This document shows, one piece after another, positions 1 to 6,742 of a stretch of 64,000 bases of DNA. Made by a program: the position numbers and the translations under genes. Source of the stretch: Methylobacterium persicinum. GTDB lineage: Bacteria; Pseudomonadota; Alphaproteobacteria; Rhizobiales; Beijerinckiaceae. Positions within the stretch are counted from its first letter, which is position 1. Each line of letters opens with the position of its first letter. A model generated the notes under the pieces. The model saw only the letters and a list, made by a program, of their open reading frames with translations. It had not been told where the DNA came from and did not search any database. Location: contig NZ_BPQX01000034.1 in assembly GCF_022179525.1 (NCBI RefSeq), forward strand, positions 1-64,000. Reading direction: 5' to 3'.

Positions 1-47
1 CGATGGATGCCACCCGCCGGGAGATCCCCGGCGGGTGGCATCCATCG
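1..47. repeat. Perfect 21-bp inverted repeat at the extreme left end
   Basis: Bases 1-21 and 27-47 are exact reverse complements around the 5-base centre AGATC. The palindrome lies inside the coding start of the amidohydrolase and begins exactly at base 1. This could be a fold-back sequence end rather than a biological hairpin. Confidence 0.8.
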
Positions 48-87
48 TCACGAGGATGTCGGCGTTCGTCAGGAGCAGGGAGGTCAT
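1..87 (-). CDS. N-terminal fragment of an amidohydrolase (8-oxoguanine/guanine deaminase-like), cut by the window edge
   Basis: Reading leftward from an ATG at 87, with a GGAGAGAG ribosome-binding site just upstream, the protein begins MTSLLLTNADILVTMDATRR. This looks like the first beta strands of TRZ/ATZ-type amidohydrolases such as 8-oxoguanine deaminase. It follows allA on the same strand, so a purine-deaminase role fits the neighbourhood. Fewer than 30 codons are present, and codons past about 20 run into a perfect palindrome at the very start of the window, so the last residues may not be genuine. The family call rests on a short similarity recalled from memory and on context. Confidence 0.45.
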   Translation of the reverse strand, partial: MTSLLLTNADILVTMDATRRGSPGGWHPS

Positions 88-121
88 CGCGTCTCTCTCC
101 GGGCCTTCGGGTGGGGACCGG

Positions 122-637
122 TCACGGCAGGGCCACCGTCCAGGGCTCGTCGTAGACGAACTCCTCCAGGTTCGCCCCGGCACCGCCCCGGTCCACGACG
201 ACGAAATCCTGGGCTTGGCCGAACGGGGTGAGCACCCCATGCCAGGTTCCCGGGGCATAGCACACGCCCTGCCACGGGGCGGTGAGGAAGGCCTGCGGCC
301 GGCCCGGCCGGCCGGCCTCGTCGGGGCATGTCACGACGAGGAACGGAGCCGCGTTCAGGGGGATGAAGGCCTGGCTGCCGAGGGGATGGCGCTCCACGAG
401 ACGGAACACCAGGGGAAGCGGGTAGGGCTGCGCCTCCACGAGGCCGACCACGGCGCGGGCTCCCTCGCCGGCCACGCGGATCTCCGCGAGGTCATGGAAG
501 CGGCGCGCCATCCCGGCATTCATCGGCCGCGGCGGGGTGCCGGCCCTGTCGATGACCGATCCGAAGGGCGCGAACCCCTCGGCCGTGAGGGGGCGGGCCG
601 TGAGGAGTCGGCCGTCGGGAAGGGAATGCGTCGTCAT
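122..637 (-). CDS. allA: Ureidoglycolate lyase
   Basis: The 171-residue product matches the usual length and pattern of AllA, the cupin-fold enzyme that splits ureidoglycolate into glyoxylate and urea, the last step of allantoin use. Recognisable stretches are the N-terminal APFGSVID, the central HPLGSQAFIPL and the C-terminal GTWHGVLTPFGQ, where conserved histidines sit. It is the third gene of a leftward run (puuE, uraD, allA), 78 bases after uraD, followed by the amidohydrolase. With uraH across the divergent start, the cluster covers 5-hydroxyisourate to glyoxylate plus urea. No uricase or xanthine dehydrogenase gene lies in the window. Confidence 0.92.
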   Translation of the reverse strand: MTTHSLPDGRLLTARPLTAEGFAPFGSVIDRAGTPPRPMNAGMARRFHDLAEIRVAGEGARAVVGLVEAQPYPLPLVFRLVERHPLGSQAFIPLNAAPFLVVTCPDEAGRPGRPQAFLTAPWQGVCYAPGTWHGVLTPFGQAQDFVVVDRGGAGANLEEFVYDEPWTVALP

Positions 638-715
638 CGCCCGCTCGGGAGTGGTGTCGTCCTGCCCGTATCCGCCGGGAGCGCCCCGGGCGCCAGCCTC
701 CCCGATCCCGCGCCG

Positions 716-1225
716 TCAGCCGTCGACCACGGATTCCAGGCGCAGGGCCGCGATCCGCCCGACCTGCCGCAGGGCCTCCGCCCGCTCGGCCTCCGGTGCG
801 TGGGTCAGGCGCCGCTCCAGCGCGGCGAGGATCGCCTCCCGGTCGAGGCCCCGGACGGCGATGATGAACGGGAAGCCGAATCGGTCCGAATAGGCCCGGT
901 TCAGGGCCTGCATCCGCGCGAGCGAATCGGCGGGGGCTTCGAGGAGGCCGCTGCCGCCCTGCTCGCTGAGGGAATGCGGGGTCAGCTCGCCCTTGAGGGC
1001 GGCGCCCCCGGCGAGTTCGGGGTGGGCGCGGAGCAGGGCGAGCTGCCGCGCCGGATCGGCCTGCGCCACGATGGCCTCCATCGCCCCGTGCAGGTCGCCC
1101 CGGGAAGCGAACGGCCGGCGGGCGAAGGCCGCCTCGGCGACCCAGGGCGAATGCTCGTAGATCGTCCCGAGGAGGGCCACGAAGGCGTTCCGGGGCAGGG
1201 CGTTCAGGTCGGCGATGGCGATCAC
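716..1225 (-). CDS. uraD: OHCU decarboxylase (2-oxo-4-hydroxy-4-carboxy-5-ureidoimidazoline decarboxylase)
   Basis: About 169 residues. The protein converts OHCU to S-allantoin. Family marks include LNALPRNAFVALLGTIYEHSPWV near the start, shown here as LNALPRNAFVALL, RAHPELAG around residue 80 and FGFPFIIAVRG in the last third. No ATG suits the start: a GTG at 1225 overlaps the puuE stop codon as GTGA, and a second in-frame GTG lies two codons upstream at 1231. The overlap implies translational coupling with puuE. Function is well supported by sequence and by its place between puuE and allA. Confidence 0.9.
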   Translation of the reverse strand: MIAIADLNALPRNAFVALLGTIYEHSPWVAEAAFARRPFASRGDLHGAMEAIVAQADPARQLALLRAHPELAGGAALKGELTPHSLSEQGGSGLLEAPADSLARMQALNRAYSDRFGFPFIIAVRGLDREAILAALERRLTHAPEAERAEALRQVGRIAALRLESVVDG

Positions 1226-2160
1226 GGGCACGGTCCCCCGTGGGGCATGGGGTGATGCTCCGCCCAGTGCCGGGCGATGTCGATCCGCCGGGCCACCCAG
1301 ACGTCGGGATGGGCGAGGACGTGGTCGAGGAAGCGGGCGAGGGCGGGCAGGCGCGCGGGCCGCCCCACGAGCCGGCAATGCAGGCCGACGGAGAGCATCT
1401 TGGGCGCGCTCGCCCCCTCCGCGTACAGGCAGTCGAAGGCATCGCGCAGATGGGCGAAGAACTGCTCGCCCGAGGGGAAGCCGCCGGGCACGGAGAAGCG
1501 CATGTCGTTGGTGTCGAGGGTATAGGGCACGACGAGGTGATCCCGGCCCGCCGCCCGGACCCAGTAGGGCAGGTCGTCGGCGTAGCTGTCCGAATCGTAG
1601 AGGAAGCCCCCGTGCTCGACGACGAGGCGGCGGGTCTGGGGGCTGTCCCGGCCGGTATACCAGCCCAGGGGAGCGTCGCCGGTCAGGGCGCGGATCGTCT
1701 CCACCGCCCGGGCGAGGTGCTCCCGTTCCACCGCCTCCGGGACGTCCTGATAGGGCAGCCAGCGCCAGCCGTGGCCGGCGATCTCGTGGCCGTCGCGCAG
1801 GAAGGCCTCCACGGCGGCGGGGTTGCGCGCCATCGCCAGCGCCACGCCGAAGATCGTGAGGGGCAGCCCCCGCTCCCGGAACAGGCGCAGGACCCGCCAG
1901 ACCCCCGCCCGGGCGCCGTACTCGTAGAGGCTCTCCATGCTCATGTGGCGGCTGGGGAAGGGCAGGGCGCCCGCGATCTCGGAGAGGAAGACCTCCGCAT
2001 GGGGGTCGCCGTCGAGGACGGAGCGCTCGCCGCCCTCCTCGTAGTTCAGCACGAACTGGACGGCGACCCGGGCGCCGCCGGGCCAGCGCACCGGGGGTGG
2101 GGTCTCGCCGTAGCCGATGAAGTCGCGGGGGGCGTCGTCGCCGGAATCCGACACGGTCAT
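1222..2160 (-). CDS. puuE: Allantoinase PuuE, polysaccharide-deacetylase fold
   Basis: The 312-residue protein belongs to the NodB/polysaccharide deacetylase superfamily branch that hydrolyses allantoin (PuuE), not the metal amidohydrolase AllB. Typical stretches are FVLNYEEGGE near residue 40, HEIAGHGWRW about residue 120 and the DSDSYADDLPYW motif about residue 185. I start at the ATG at 2160 (MTVSDSGDDAPRDF) because the conserved region begins just after it; an upstream extension to 2250 has no family character. It is the first gene of the leftward purine run and ends in a GTGA overlap with uraD. A 106-base divergent region separates it from uraH. Confidence 0.93.
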   Translation of the reverse strand: MTVSDSGDDAPRDFIGYGETPPPVRWPGGARVAVQFVLNYEEGGERSVLDGDPHAEVFLSEIAGALPFPSRHMSMESLYEYGARAGVWRVLRLFRERGLPLTIFGVALAMARNPAAVEAFLRDGHEIAGHGWRWLPYQDVPEAVEREHLARAVETIRALTGDAPLGWYTGRDSPQTRRLVVEHGGFLYDSDSYADDLPYWVRAAGRDHLVVPYTLDTNDMRFSVPGGFPSGEQFFAHLRDAFDCLYAEGASAPKMLSVGLHCRLVGRPARLPALARFLDHVLAHPDVWVARRIDIARHWAEHHPMPHGGPCP

Positions 2161-2266
2161 CGGCCCCCTTCGTGCAGGATCGGGTACATTGCCGGTCCAC
2201 CCTCCGCGCAAGGCGCTCCCGGACGGGCGCGCTGCAAGCGGTGTGCCCATCCAGAAGGACTATCCC

Positions 2267-2635
2267 ATGGGTCACGTCTCGACGCACGTCCTCGACACCG
2301 CCGCTGGACGGCCGGCGGCGGGGGTCGCCATCACCCTGCGCCGCCTGACCGCGGACGGGCCGGGCGAGCTTCTGGCCCGCGCGGTCACCAATGCCGACGG
2401 GCGAACCGACGGCCCCCTCCTCGAAGGGGCGGCCCTGACCGCCGGCACCTACGAGTTGCTGTTCCAGGTGGGCGCGTATTTCGCCCGGTCCGGCGCCGCG
2501 GGCGGGAGTGGGGACGGGGAGCCCCCGTTCCTCGACGCCGTCCCCGTCCGGTTCGGCGTGTCGGATCCGGACGGGCGCTACCACGTCCCCCTGCTGATCA
2601 CCCCGTGGAGCTACGCCACCTACCGGGGGAGCTGA
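2267..2635 (+). CDS. uraH: 5-hydroxyisourate hydrolase (transthyretin-like)
   Basis: This 122-residue protein hydrolyses 5-hydroxyisourate to OHCU, the step before UraD. It starts with STHVLDTAAGRPA, the typical HIUase N-terminus with its catalytic histidine, and ends with the diagnostic YRGS tetrapeptide. The ATG at 2267 is preceded by AGAAGGA. A glycine-rich insertion (about residues 75-86, SGAAGGSGDGE) lengthens a loop compared with the common 110-residue form. The gene is divergent from puuE, so both arms of the pathway probably share one control region. Confidence 0.94.
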   Translation: MGHVSTHVLDTAAGRPAAGVAITLRRLTADGPGELLARAVTNADGRTDGPLLEGAALTAGTYELLFQVGAYFARSGAAGGSGDGEPPFLDAVPVRFGVSDPDGRYHVPLLITPWSYATYRGS

Positions 2636-2650
2636 TCTCCCCGGACCGGG

Positions 2651-3487
2651 TCAGCTTTGCACGAAGGCGAGGAGGTCGGCGTTGAGCACGTCGGCGTTCA
2701 CGGTGAGCATGCCGTGGGGATAGCCGGGATAGGTCCTGAGGGTGCCGCTCCGCAGGTGCGTGATCGCCTTCAGGGCCGCGTCGGCGATGGGCACGATCTG
2801 GTCGTCCTCCCCGTGCAGCACCAGAGTGGGCACGCCGATGGCCTTCAGGTCCCCGGTCTGGTCGGTCTCCGAGAAGGCTTTGATGCCCTCGTAATGGGCC
2901 AGCGCGCTGCCCATCATGCCCTGCCGCCACCAGTTCCGGATCACGCCCTGCAGGGGCGTCGCCCCGTCCCGGTTGAAGCCGTAGAACGGGCCGGTCGGGA
3001 CATCGAGGAAGAACTGGGCGCGGTTGCCGGCCAGCGCCGTGCGAAACCCGTCGAACACCTCTTTCGGCAGCCCCTCCGGGTTGTCCCCGGTCCTGATCAT
3101 CAGGGGCGTGACGGCGCTCACCAGGACGGCTTTGGCGACGCGGCCCTGCGGCTCCCCGTGCCGGGCGACGTAGCGGGCCACCTCGCCGCCGCCGGTCGAA
3201 TGACCGACATGGACGGCGTTCCGCAGGTCGAGGTGCTGCACGACCGCCGCCGCGTCGGCGGCGTAGTGGTCCATGTCGTGGCCCCAGCCGACCTGGGCCG
3301 AGCGGCCGTGGCCGCGCCGGTCATGGGCCACCACCCGGTAGCCGTGGCCGACGAAGAACAGCATCTGCGCGTCCCAATCGTCCGACGAGAGCGGCCAGCC
3401 GTGGTGGAAAACGATCGGCTGCGCGTCCTTCGGGCCCCAATCCTTGAAGAAGATCTCGGTCCCGTCCTGTGTAGTGACGAATGGCAT
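2651..3487 (-). CDS. Alpha/beta hydrolase, cofactor-free haloperoxidase/esterase family
   Basis: The 278-residue protein has the whole catalytic set of the family often annotated as non-heme chloroperoxidase: the oxyanion stretch HHGWPLSSDDWD (about residue 28), nucleophile elbow GHSTGGG (about 95), acid in HGEDDQIVP (about 225) and histidine in YPGYPHGM (about 255). Such enzymes are serine esterases in the cell; perhydrolase and halogenation activities are side reactions. The natural substrate cannot be read. It is convergent with uraH and 54 bases downstream of a DoxX gene on the same strand, so it may belong to the quinone-stress cluster. Confidence 0.88.
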   Translation of the reverse strand: MPFVTTQDGTEIFFKDWGPKDAQPIVFHHGWPLSSDDWDAQMLFFVGHGYRVVAHDRRGHGRSAQVGWGHDMDHYAADAAAVVQHLDLRNAVHVGHSTGGGEVARYVARHGEPQGRVAKAVLVSAVTPLMIRTGDNPEGLPKEVFDGFRTALAGNRAQFFLDVPTGPFYGFNRDGATPLQGVIRNWWRQGMMGSALAHYEGIKAFSETDQTGDLKAIGVPTLVLHGEDDQIVPIADAALKAITHLRSGTLRTYPGYPHGMLTVNADVLNADLLAFVQS

Positions 3488-3541
3488 GGTCGGCTCCTGT
3501 CGGCTCGTGAAAGAATTGCCGTTCGCATGATGGGCGCCTGA

Positions 3542-3970
3542 TCAATCACGCCCCTGCCGGGCATCGAGGCTGATTCTGCCTGCACCGAAGGCGACAACTT
3601 GAAGCAAGCCGCCGGCCATGGCGAGATTCTTCAGGAAGTGGATCATCTGGTTCTGGTCCGTGAAGGCCGTGTGAAAGGTCAGCGCCGTGACCACCGCGAA
3701 GGCCGCGAGCACCAGGGCGACGATCCGCGTCCGGTATCCGGCGACCAGGAGCAGCCCGCCGCCGATCTCGACCGCCGTGGCGGCGGCATAGGAGATCTCG
3801 GGGAACGGCAGGCCCACGGCCTCGATCGTGGACAGGGTGGCGGCCGGCGCCATGAGCTTGCCGGCTCCGCTCGCGAGGAAGATCGCGCTCATCAGGAGGC
3901 GGCCGGCAAGGGGAAGCGCACCGCCGGTGATGGTGCGGGCGGGGGTGAGGGGGAAGGCGTGGGAGGTCAT
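3542..3970 (-). CDS. DoxX family membrane protein (MhqP-like)
   Basis: A 142-residue integral membrane protein with about four hydrophobic segments (around residues 15-35, 60-80, 85-105 and 110-130). The DoxX signature is seen in RLLMSAIFLASGAGKLM and in EIGGGLLLVAGYRTR. I take the ATG at 3970 (MTSHAFPLTP) over an upstream one with a proline/arginine-rich leader. DoxX-like proteins are tied to redox and electrophile stress; in Bacillus the relative MhqP is co-regulated with MhqD (hydrolase) and MhqO (dioxygenase), and homologues of both follow here. That parallel is an inference. Confidence 0.85.
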   Translation of the reverse strand: MTSHAFPLTPARTITGGALPLAGRLLMSAIFLASGAGKLMAPAATLSTIEAVGLPFPEISYAAATAVEIGGGLLLVAGYRTRIVALVLAAFAVVTALTFHTAFTDQNQMIHFLKNLAMAGGLLQVVAFGAGRISLDARQGRD

Positions 3971-4010
3971 GGCGGCATCGGTCCTGTGCGGGTTTCGGGT
4001 CTGGCGATGG

Positions 4011-4643
4011 TCAGGCCGCCGCCGGGGCGGGGAGGGCGGCGATCCATGCGGCGGCAAGGCCGATCTCGGCCTGCGACAGGCCGTGGCCGGCGGGCAGCAT
4101 CCGGTGGGTGACGGCGGCGCCCCCCGCCTCGAGCTGCCCGGCGAGGCGGCGGGCGTTCTCGACGGGGACGATGGGGTCCATCGCGCCGGAGAGGATCAGC
4201 ACCGGCTTGCCGGCGAGATCCGGCCGGGGCGGTGTCGCGAAGGGCACCATCGGGCGGATCAGCACCGCCCCCGCCAGGGTCTCCGGCCGCTGCAGCAGGG
4301 TCGCCGCGGCGATGTTGGCGCCGTTCGAGAAGCCGAGGGCCAGGGGGGCCTCGAGGCCGTAGCGCGACCGGGCGGCCGCGACGAAATCCGCGAGGTCGTC
4401 CGTGCGGCGGCGCAGGTCGTCCTCGTCGAACACGCCCTCGGCAAGGCGGCGGAAGAAGCGCGGCGCGCCATTCTCGCTCACCGCCCCGCGGGGGGAGAGG
4501 AGGGGCGCGCCCGGCGCCACCGCCCGGCCGAGGGGCAGGAGATCCGCCTCGTCGCCGCCGGTCCCGTGCAGGAGCAGCACCGGGGGCAGGCCGGCATCGC
4601 CGGGCTCGAAGCGGTGGACGAAGGACAGGGATTCGGCTTGCAT
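4011..4643 (-). CDS. Phospholipase/carboxylesterase-family serine hydrolase (MhqD-like)
   Basis: The 210-residue protein has a compact esterase fold: PPVLLLHGTGGDEADL near residue 18, nucleophile serine in GFSNGANIAAATL (about residue 105), the acidic residue in SGAMDPIVPVE (about 158) and histidine in PAGHGLS (about 190). This length and pattern match the carboxylesterases of the Mhq type that act in quinone and azo-dye resistance. It lies between the dioxygenase gene and the DoxX gene on the same strand. Substrate is not known from sequence. Confidence 0.86.
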   Translation of the reverse strand: MQAESLSFVHRFEPGDAGLPPVLLLHGTGGDEADLLPLGRAVAPGAPLLSPRGAVSENGAPRFFRRLAEGVFDEDDLRRRTDDLADFVAAARSRYGLEAPLALGFSNGANIAAATLLQRPETLAGAVLIRPMVPFATPPRPDLAGKPVLILSGAMDPIVPVENARRLAGQLEAGGAAVTHRMLPAGHGLSQAEIGLAAAWIAALPAPAAA

Positions 4644-4723
4644 GACGGCCTCCTGGAGGACGGAGTGAAGGGCGGACGGCGCCCCCTCTTCCCGCCTGCG
4701 GGACGAGGGGGCTCCCTTACGGA

Positions 4724-5656
4724 TCACGCGAGGGCGGGGAGCACCGCCTCGATCTCGGCCCGGTGCCGTTCCAGGCCCGGGGACAGCTTCAGGGCCTGGC
4801 CGAGGGCGTCCTGCGGTTCGTCGACGGCGAAGCCGGGGGCGTCGGTGGCGATCTCGAACAGCACCCCGCCGGGCTCCCGGAAGTAGACCGAGCGGAAATA
4901 CTGGCGGTCCCTCTGCTCGGTGACGCCGAGGCCGTAGGTGCCCTGCAGGGCCTCGGCCATGGCGGCCTGGGCCCCGTCGTCGGCGGCCCGGAAGGCGATG
5001 TGGTGCACCGAGCCCGCCCCCTGGCGCCCCGGCAGGAAGGAGCCCACCGCCCGCAGGGTGACGTGGCCGCCCCGCGCCGCCGTGCCGGAATAGCGGGTCG
5101 CCGACCCCTCCCGGCCGGTCTCGCGGAAGCCGAACACCCCCGTCAGGATCGCCGCCGTGGCCTCGCCATCGGCCAGCAGCAGCGTCACCCCGTGCAGGCC
5201 GGTGATCGCGTGTTCGGCCGGAACATCGCCGCCGGTCCAGGCGGAGGCCTCGCCGTCCGAGCCCTCGCCCCCGACGAGGGCGAGCATCATCCCGTCGGGA
5301 TCCCGGAAGCGCAGGGTCGGCTCGCCGAAGGCCTGCACCAACGCCTCGTGGCGGACTCCCTTCTCCACGAGCCGGTGGGTCCACCAGCCGATCGAGGCGC
5401 GGGGCACCCGGAAGGCGGTCTCCTGGGTCTCGCCGATCCCGACCCGGCCGGGGGCGGCATGGGGGATCGGGAAGAAGGTCAGGATCGAGCCCGGATGCCC
5501 GGCCTCGTCGCCGTAATAAAGGTGGTAGGTCCCTGGGTCGTCGAAGTTCACCGTCTTCTTCACGAGCCGCAGGCCGAGCACCCGGGTGTAGAAGTCGAGG
5601 TTGCGGGCGACGGGGCCCGAAAAGGCGGTGACGTGGTGAAGGCCGGTCTCGGACAT
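4724..5656 (-). CDS. Ring-cleaving dioxygenase of the glyoxalase fold (MhqO-like)
   Basis: The 310-residue protein has two VOC (vicinal oxygen chelate) modules. The N-terminal one starts GLHHVTAFSGPVARNLDFYT and the second includes GSVHHIAFRAADD (about residue 215); FREPGGVLFEIATD near residue 262 holds the conserved glutamate. The two histidines and glutamate are the expected iron ligands. Relatives are annotated as hydroquinone- or catechol-cleaving enzymes (MhqO, MhqA). I start at the ATG at 5656, 16 codons inside the longest reading frame, because homology begins there. It heads the leftward run and is divergent from the LysR gene. Confidence 0.87.
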   Translation of the reverse strand: MSETGLHHVTAFSGPVARNLDFYTRVLGLRLVKKTVNFDDPGTYHLYYGDEAGHPGSILTFFPIPHAAPGRVGIGETQETAFRVPRASIGWWTHRLVEKGVRHEALVQAFGEPTLRFRDPDGMMLALVGGEGSDGEASAWTGGDVPAEHAITGLHGVTLLLADGEATAAILTGVFGFRETGREGSATRYSGTAARGGHVTLRAVGSFLPGRQGAGSVHHIAFRAADDGAQAAMAEALQGTYGLGVTEQRDRQYFRSVYFREPGGVLFEIATDAPGFAVDEPQDALGQALKLSPGLERHRAEIEAVLPALA

Positions 5657-5733
5657 GGCGTCGTCTCCAGGGTGCGCCCGGCGGGGCGTCTGCGATGGAC
5701 ACAATCTGCCCCTTGCCCTGGCCCGTTAAAATA

Positions 5734-5757
5734 GAAACGATGGAAACTCATCGTTTC
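5734..5757. promoter_or_regulatory. Inverted repeat between the dioxygenase gene and lysR: probable LysR operator
   Basis: GAAACGAT (5734-5741) and ATCGTTTC (5750-5757) are perfect 8-bp arms around an 8-base spacer in the 113-base divergent region. It lies 12 bases before the lysR ATG, where autorepression sites of LysR regulators are usual. Confidence 0.65.
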
Positions 5758-5769
5758 CGGAATTGAGCC

Positions 5770-6684
5770 ATGCGCCTGCCCGATTTCGAAGCCTGGGCCA
5801 TCTTCGCCAAGGTGGTCGAGACCGGTTCCTTCGGGGCCGCCTCCGTCGAACTGTCCCTGTCCAAGGCCACCGTCTCGAAGGCGGTGGGTCGGCTCGAGGC
5901 GCGGATCGGCGCCCGGCTGTTCCACCGGACCTCCCGGCGGCTCGCCCTGACCGAGGCGGGCCTCGCCGCTCGGGACGACGCGGCGCGGATCCTCGCCGAG
6001 GGGGAAGCCGCCGAGGCGCGGGCCACGGCCGGGGCGTCCCTGCCCCGGGGCCTCGTGCGCCTCGCGGCGCCGATGAGCTTCGGGGTGCTCCATGTGGCGC
6101 CCCTGCTGCCGGCCTTCCTGGAGAACCACCCGGCGGTGTCGGTGGACCTGCACCTCGCTGATTCGGTGATCGACCTCGTGGGGGGCGGGTTCGACATCGG
6201 CTTGCGCATCGCGGCGCTGCCCGATTCGTCCCTGCGGGCGCGTCGGCTCTGCCCGGTCCACCGGTCGCTGGTCGCCACGCCGGGCTACCTCGACCGGCGC
6301 GGGCGTCCCGCCCACCCGGACGAGTTGTCCGACCATGCCTGCCTCGGCTACGCCTACCTGCCGAGTCCGGACCGTTGGCGCTTCCGCCATGCGGACGGGC
6401 GGGAGGCCCATGTGGTGCCCGGTGGGCCCATGCGGGCCAACAACGCCGACGCCCTGGCCCCGGCCCTGCGGGCGGGGCTCGGCCTCGCCCTCCAACCCGA
6501 CTTCATGATCTACGACGACCTCGCCGCCGGCCGTCTGGAGCGGGTCCTGCCGGACTGGTCGGCCCCGCCCATCGCGCTCCACCTCGTGATGCCGCCGGGC
6601 GAGCCCCGGCCGGCCCGGGTCACCGCCCTGATCGGCTACCTCGCCGAGACTCTGGCCGCGGCTCCGTGGGCGCGGGAGGCCTGA
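5770..6684 (+). CDS. LysR-family transcriptional regulator
   Basis: At 304 residues this is a full-length LysR protein. The winged helix-turn-helix is at residues 1-60 (FEAWAIFAKVVETGSFGAAS, then RLEARIGARLFHRTSRRL), followed by a substrate-binding domain in two lobes to the end. The subgroup whose first residues run F..FAKVVE.GSF is usual near oxidoreductase and dioxygenase genes. Divergent placement suggests it controls the dioxygenase-esterase-DoxX run to its left, perhaps answering quinones or other electrophiles; this is inferred from position. Confidence 0.9.
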   Translation: MRLPDFEAWAIFAKVVETGSFGAASVELSLSKATVSKAVGRLEARIGARLFHRTSRRLALTEAGLAARDDAARILAEGEAAEARATAGASLPRGLVRLAAPMSFGVLHVAPLLPAFLENHPAVSVDLHLADSVIDLVGGGFDIGLRIAALPDSSLRARRLCPVHRSLVATPGYLDRRGRPAHPDELSDHACLGYAYLPSPDRWRFRHADGREAHVVPGGPMRANNADALAPALRAGLGLALQPDFMIYDDLAAGRLERVLPDWSAPPIALHLVMPPGEPRPARVTALIGYLAETLAAAPWAREA

Positions 6685-6742
6685 TATCCCCCCGCCATCC
6701 CCGCCCTGAGGGTCGGCGGAGGGGTCGGCGGCCTGGCCCCTG

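Noticed and set aside
35-1255. Long plus-strand frame of 406 codons across the purine genes
   Set aside because: It is antisense to allA and uraD, which have full family matches; long opposite frames are expected at this GC content. The translation is glycine/arginine-rich with no domain.
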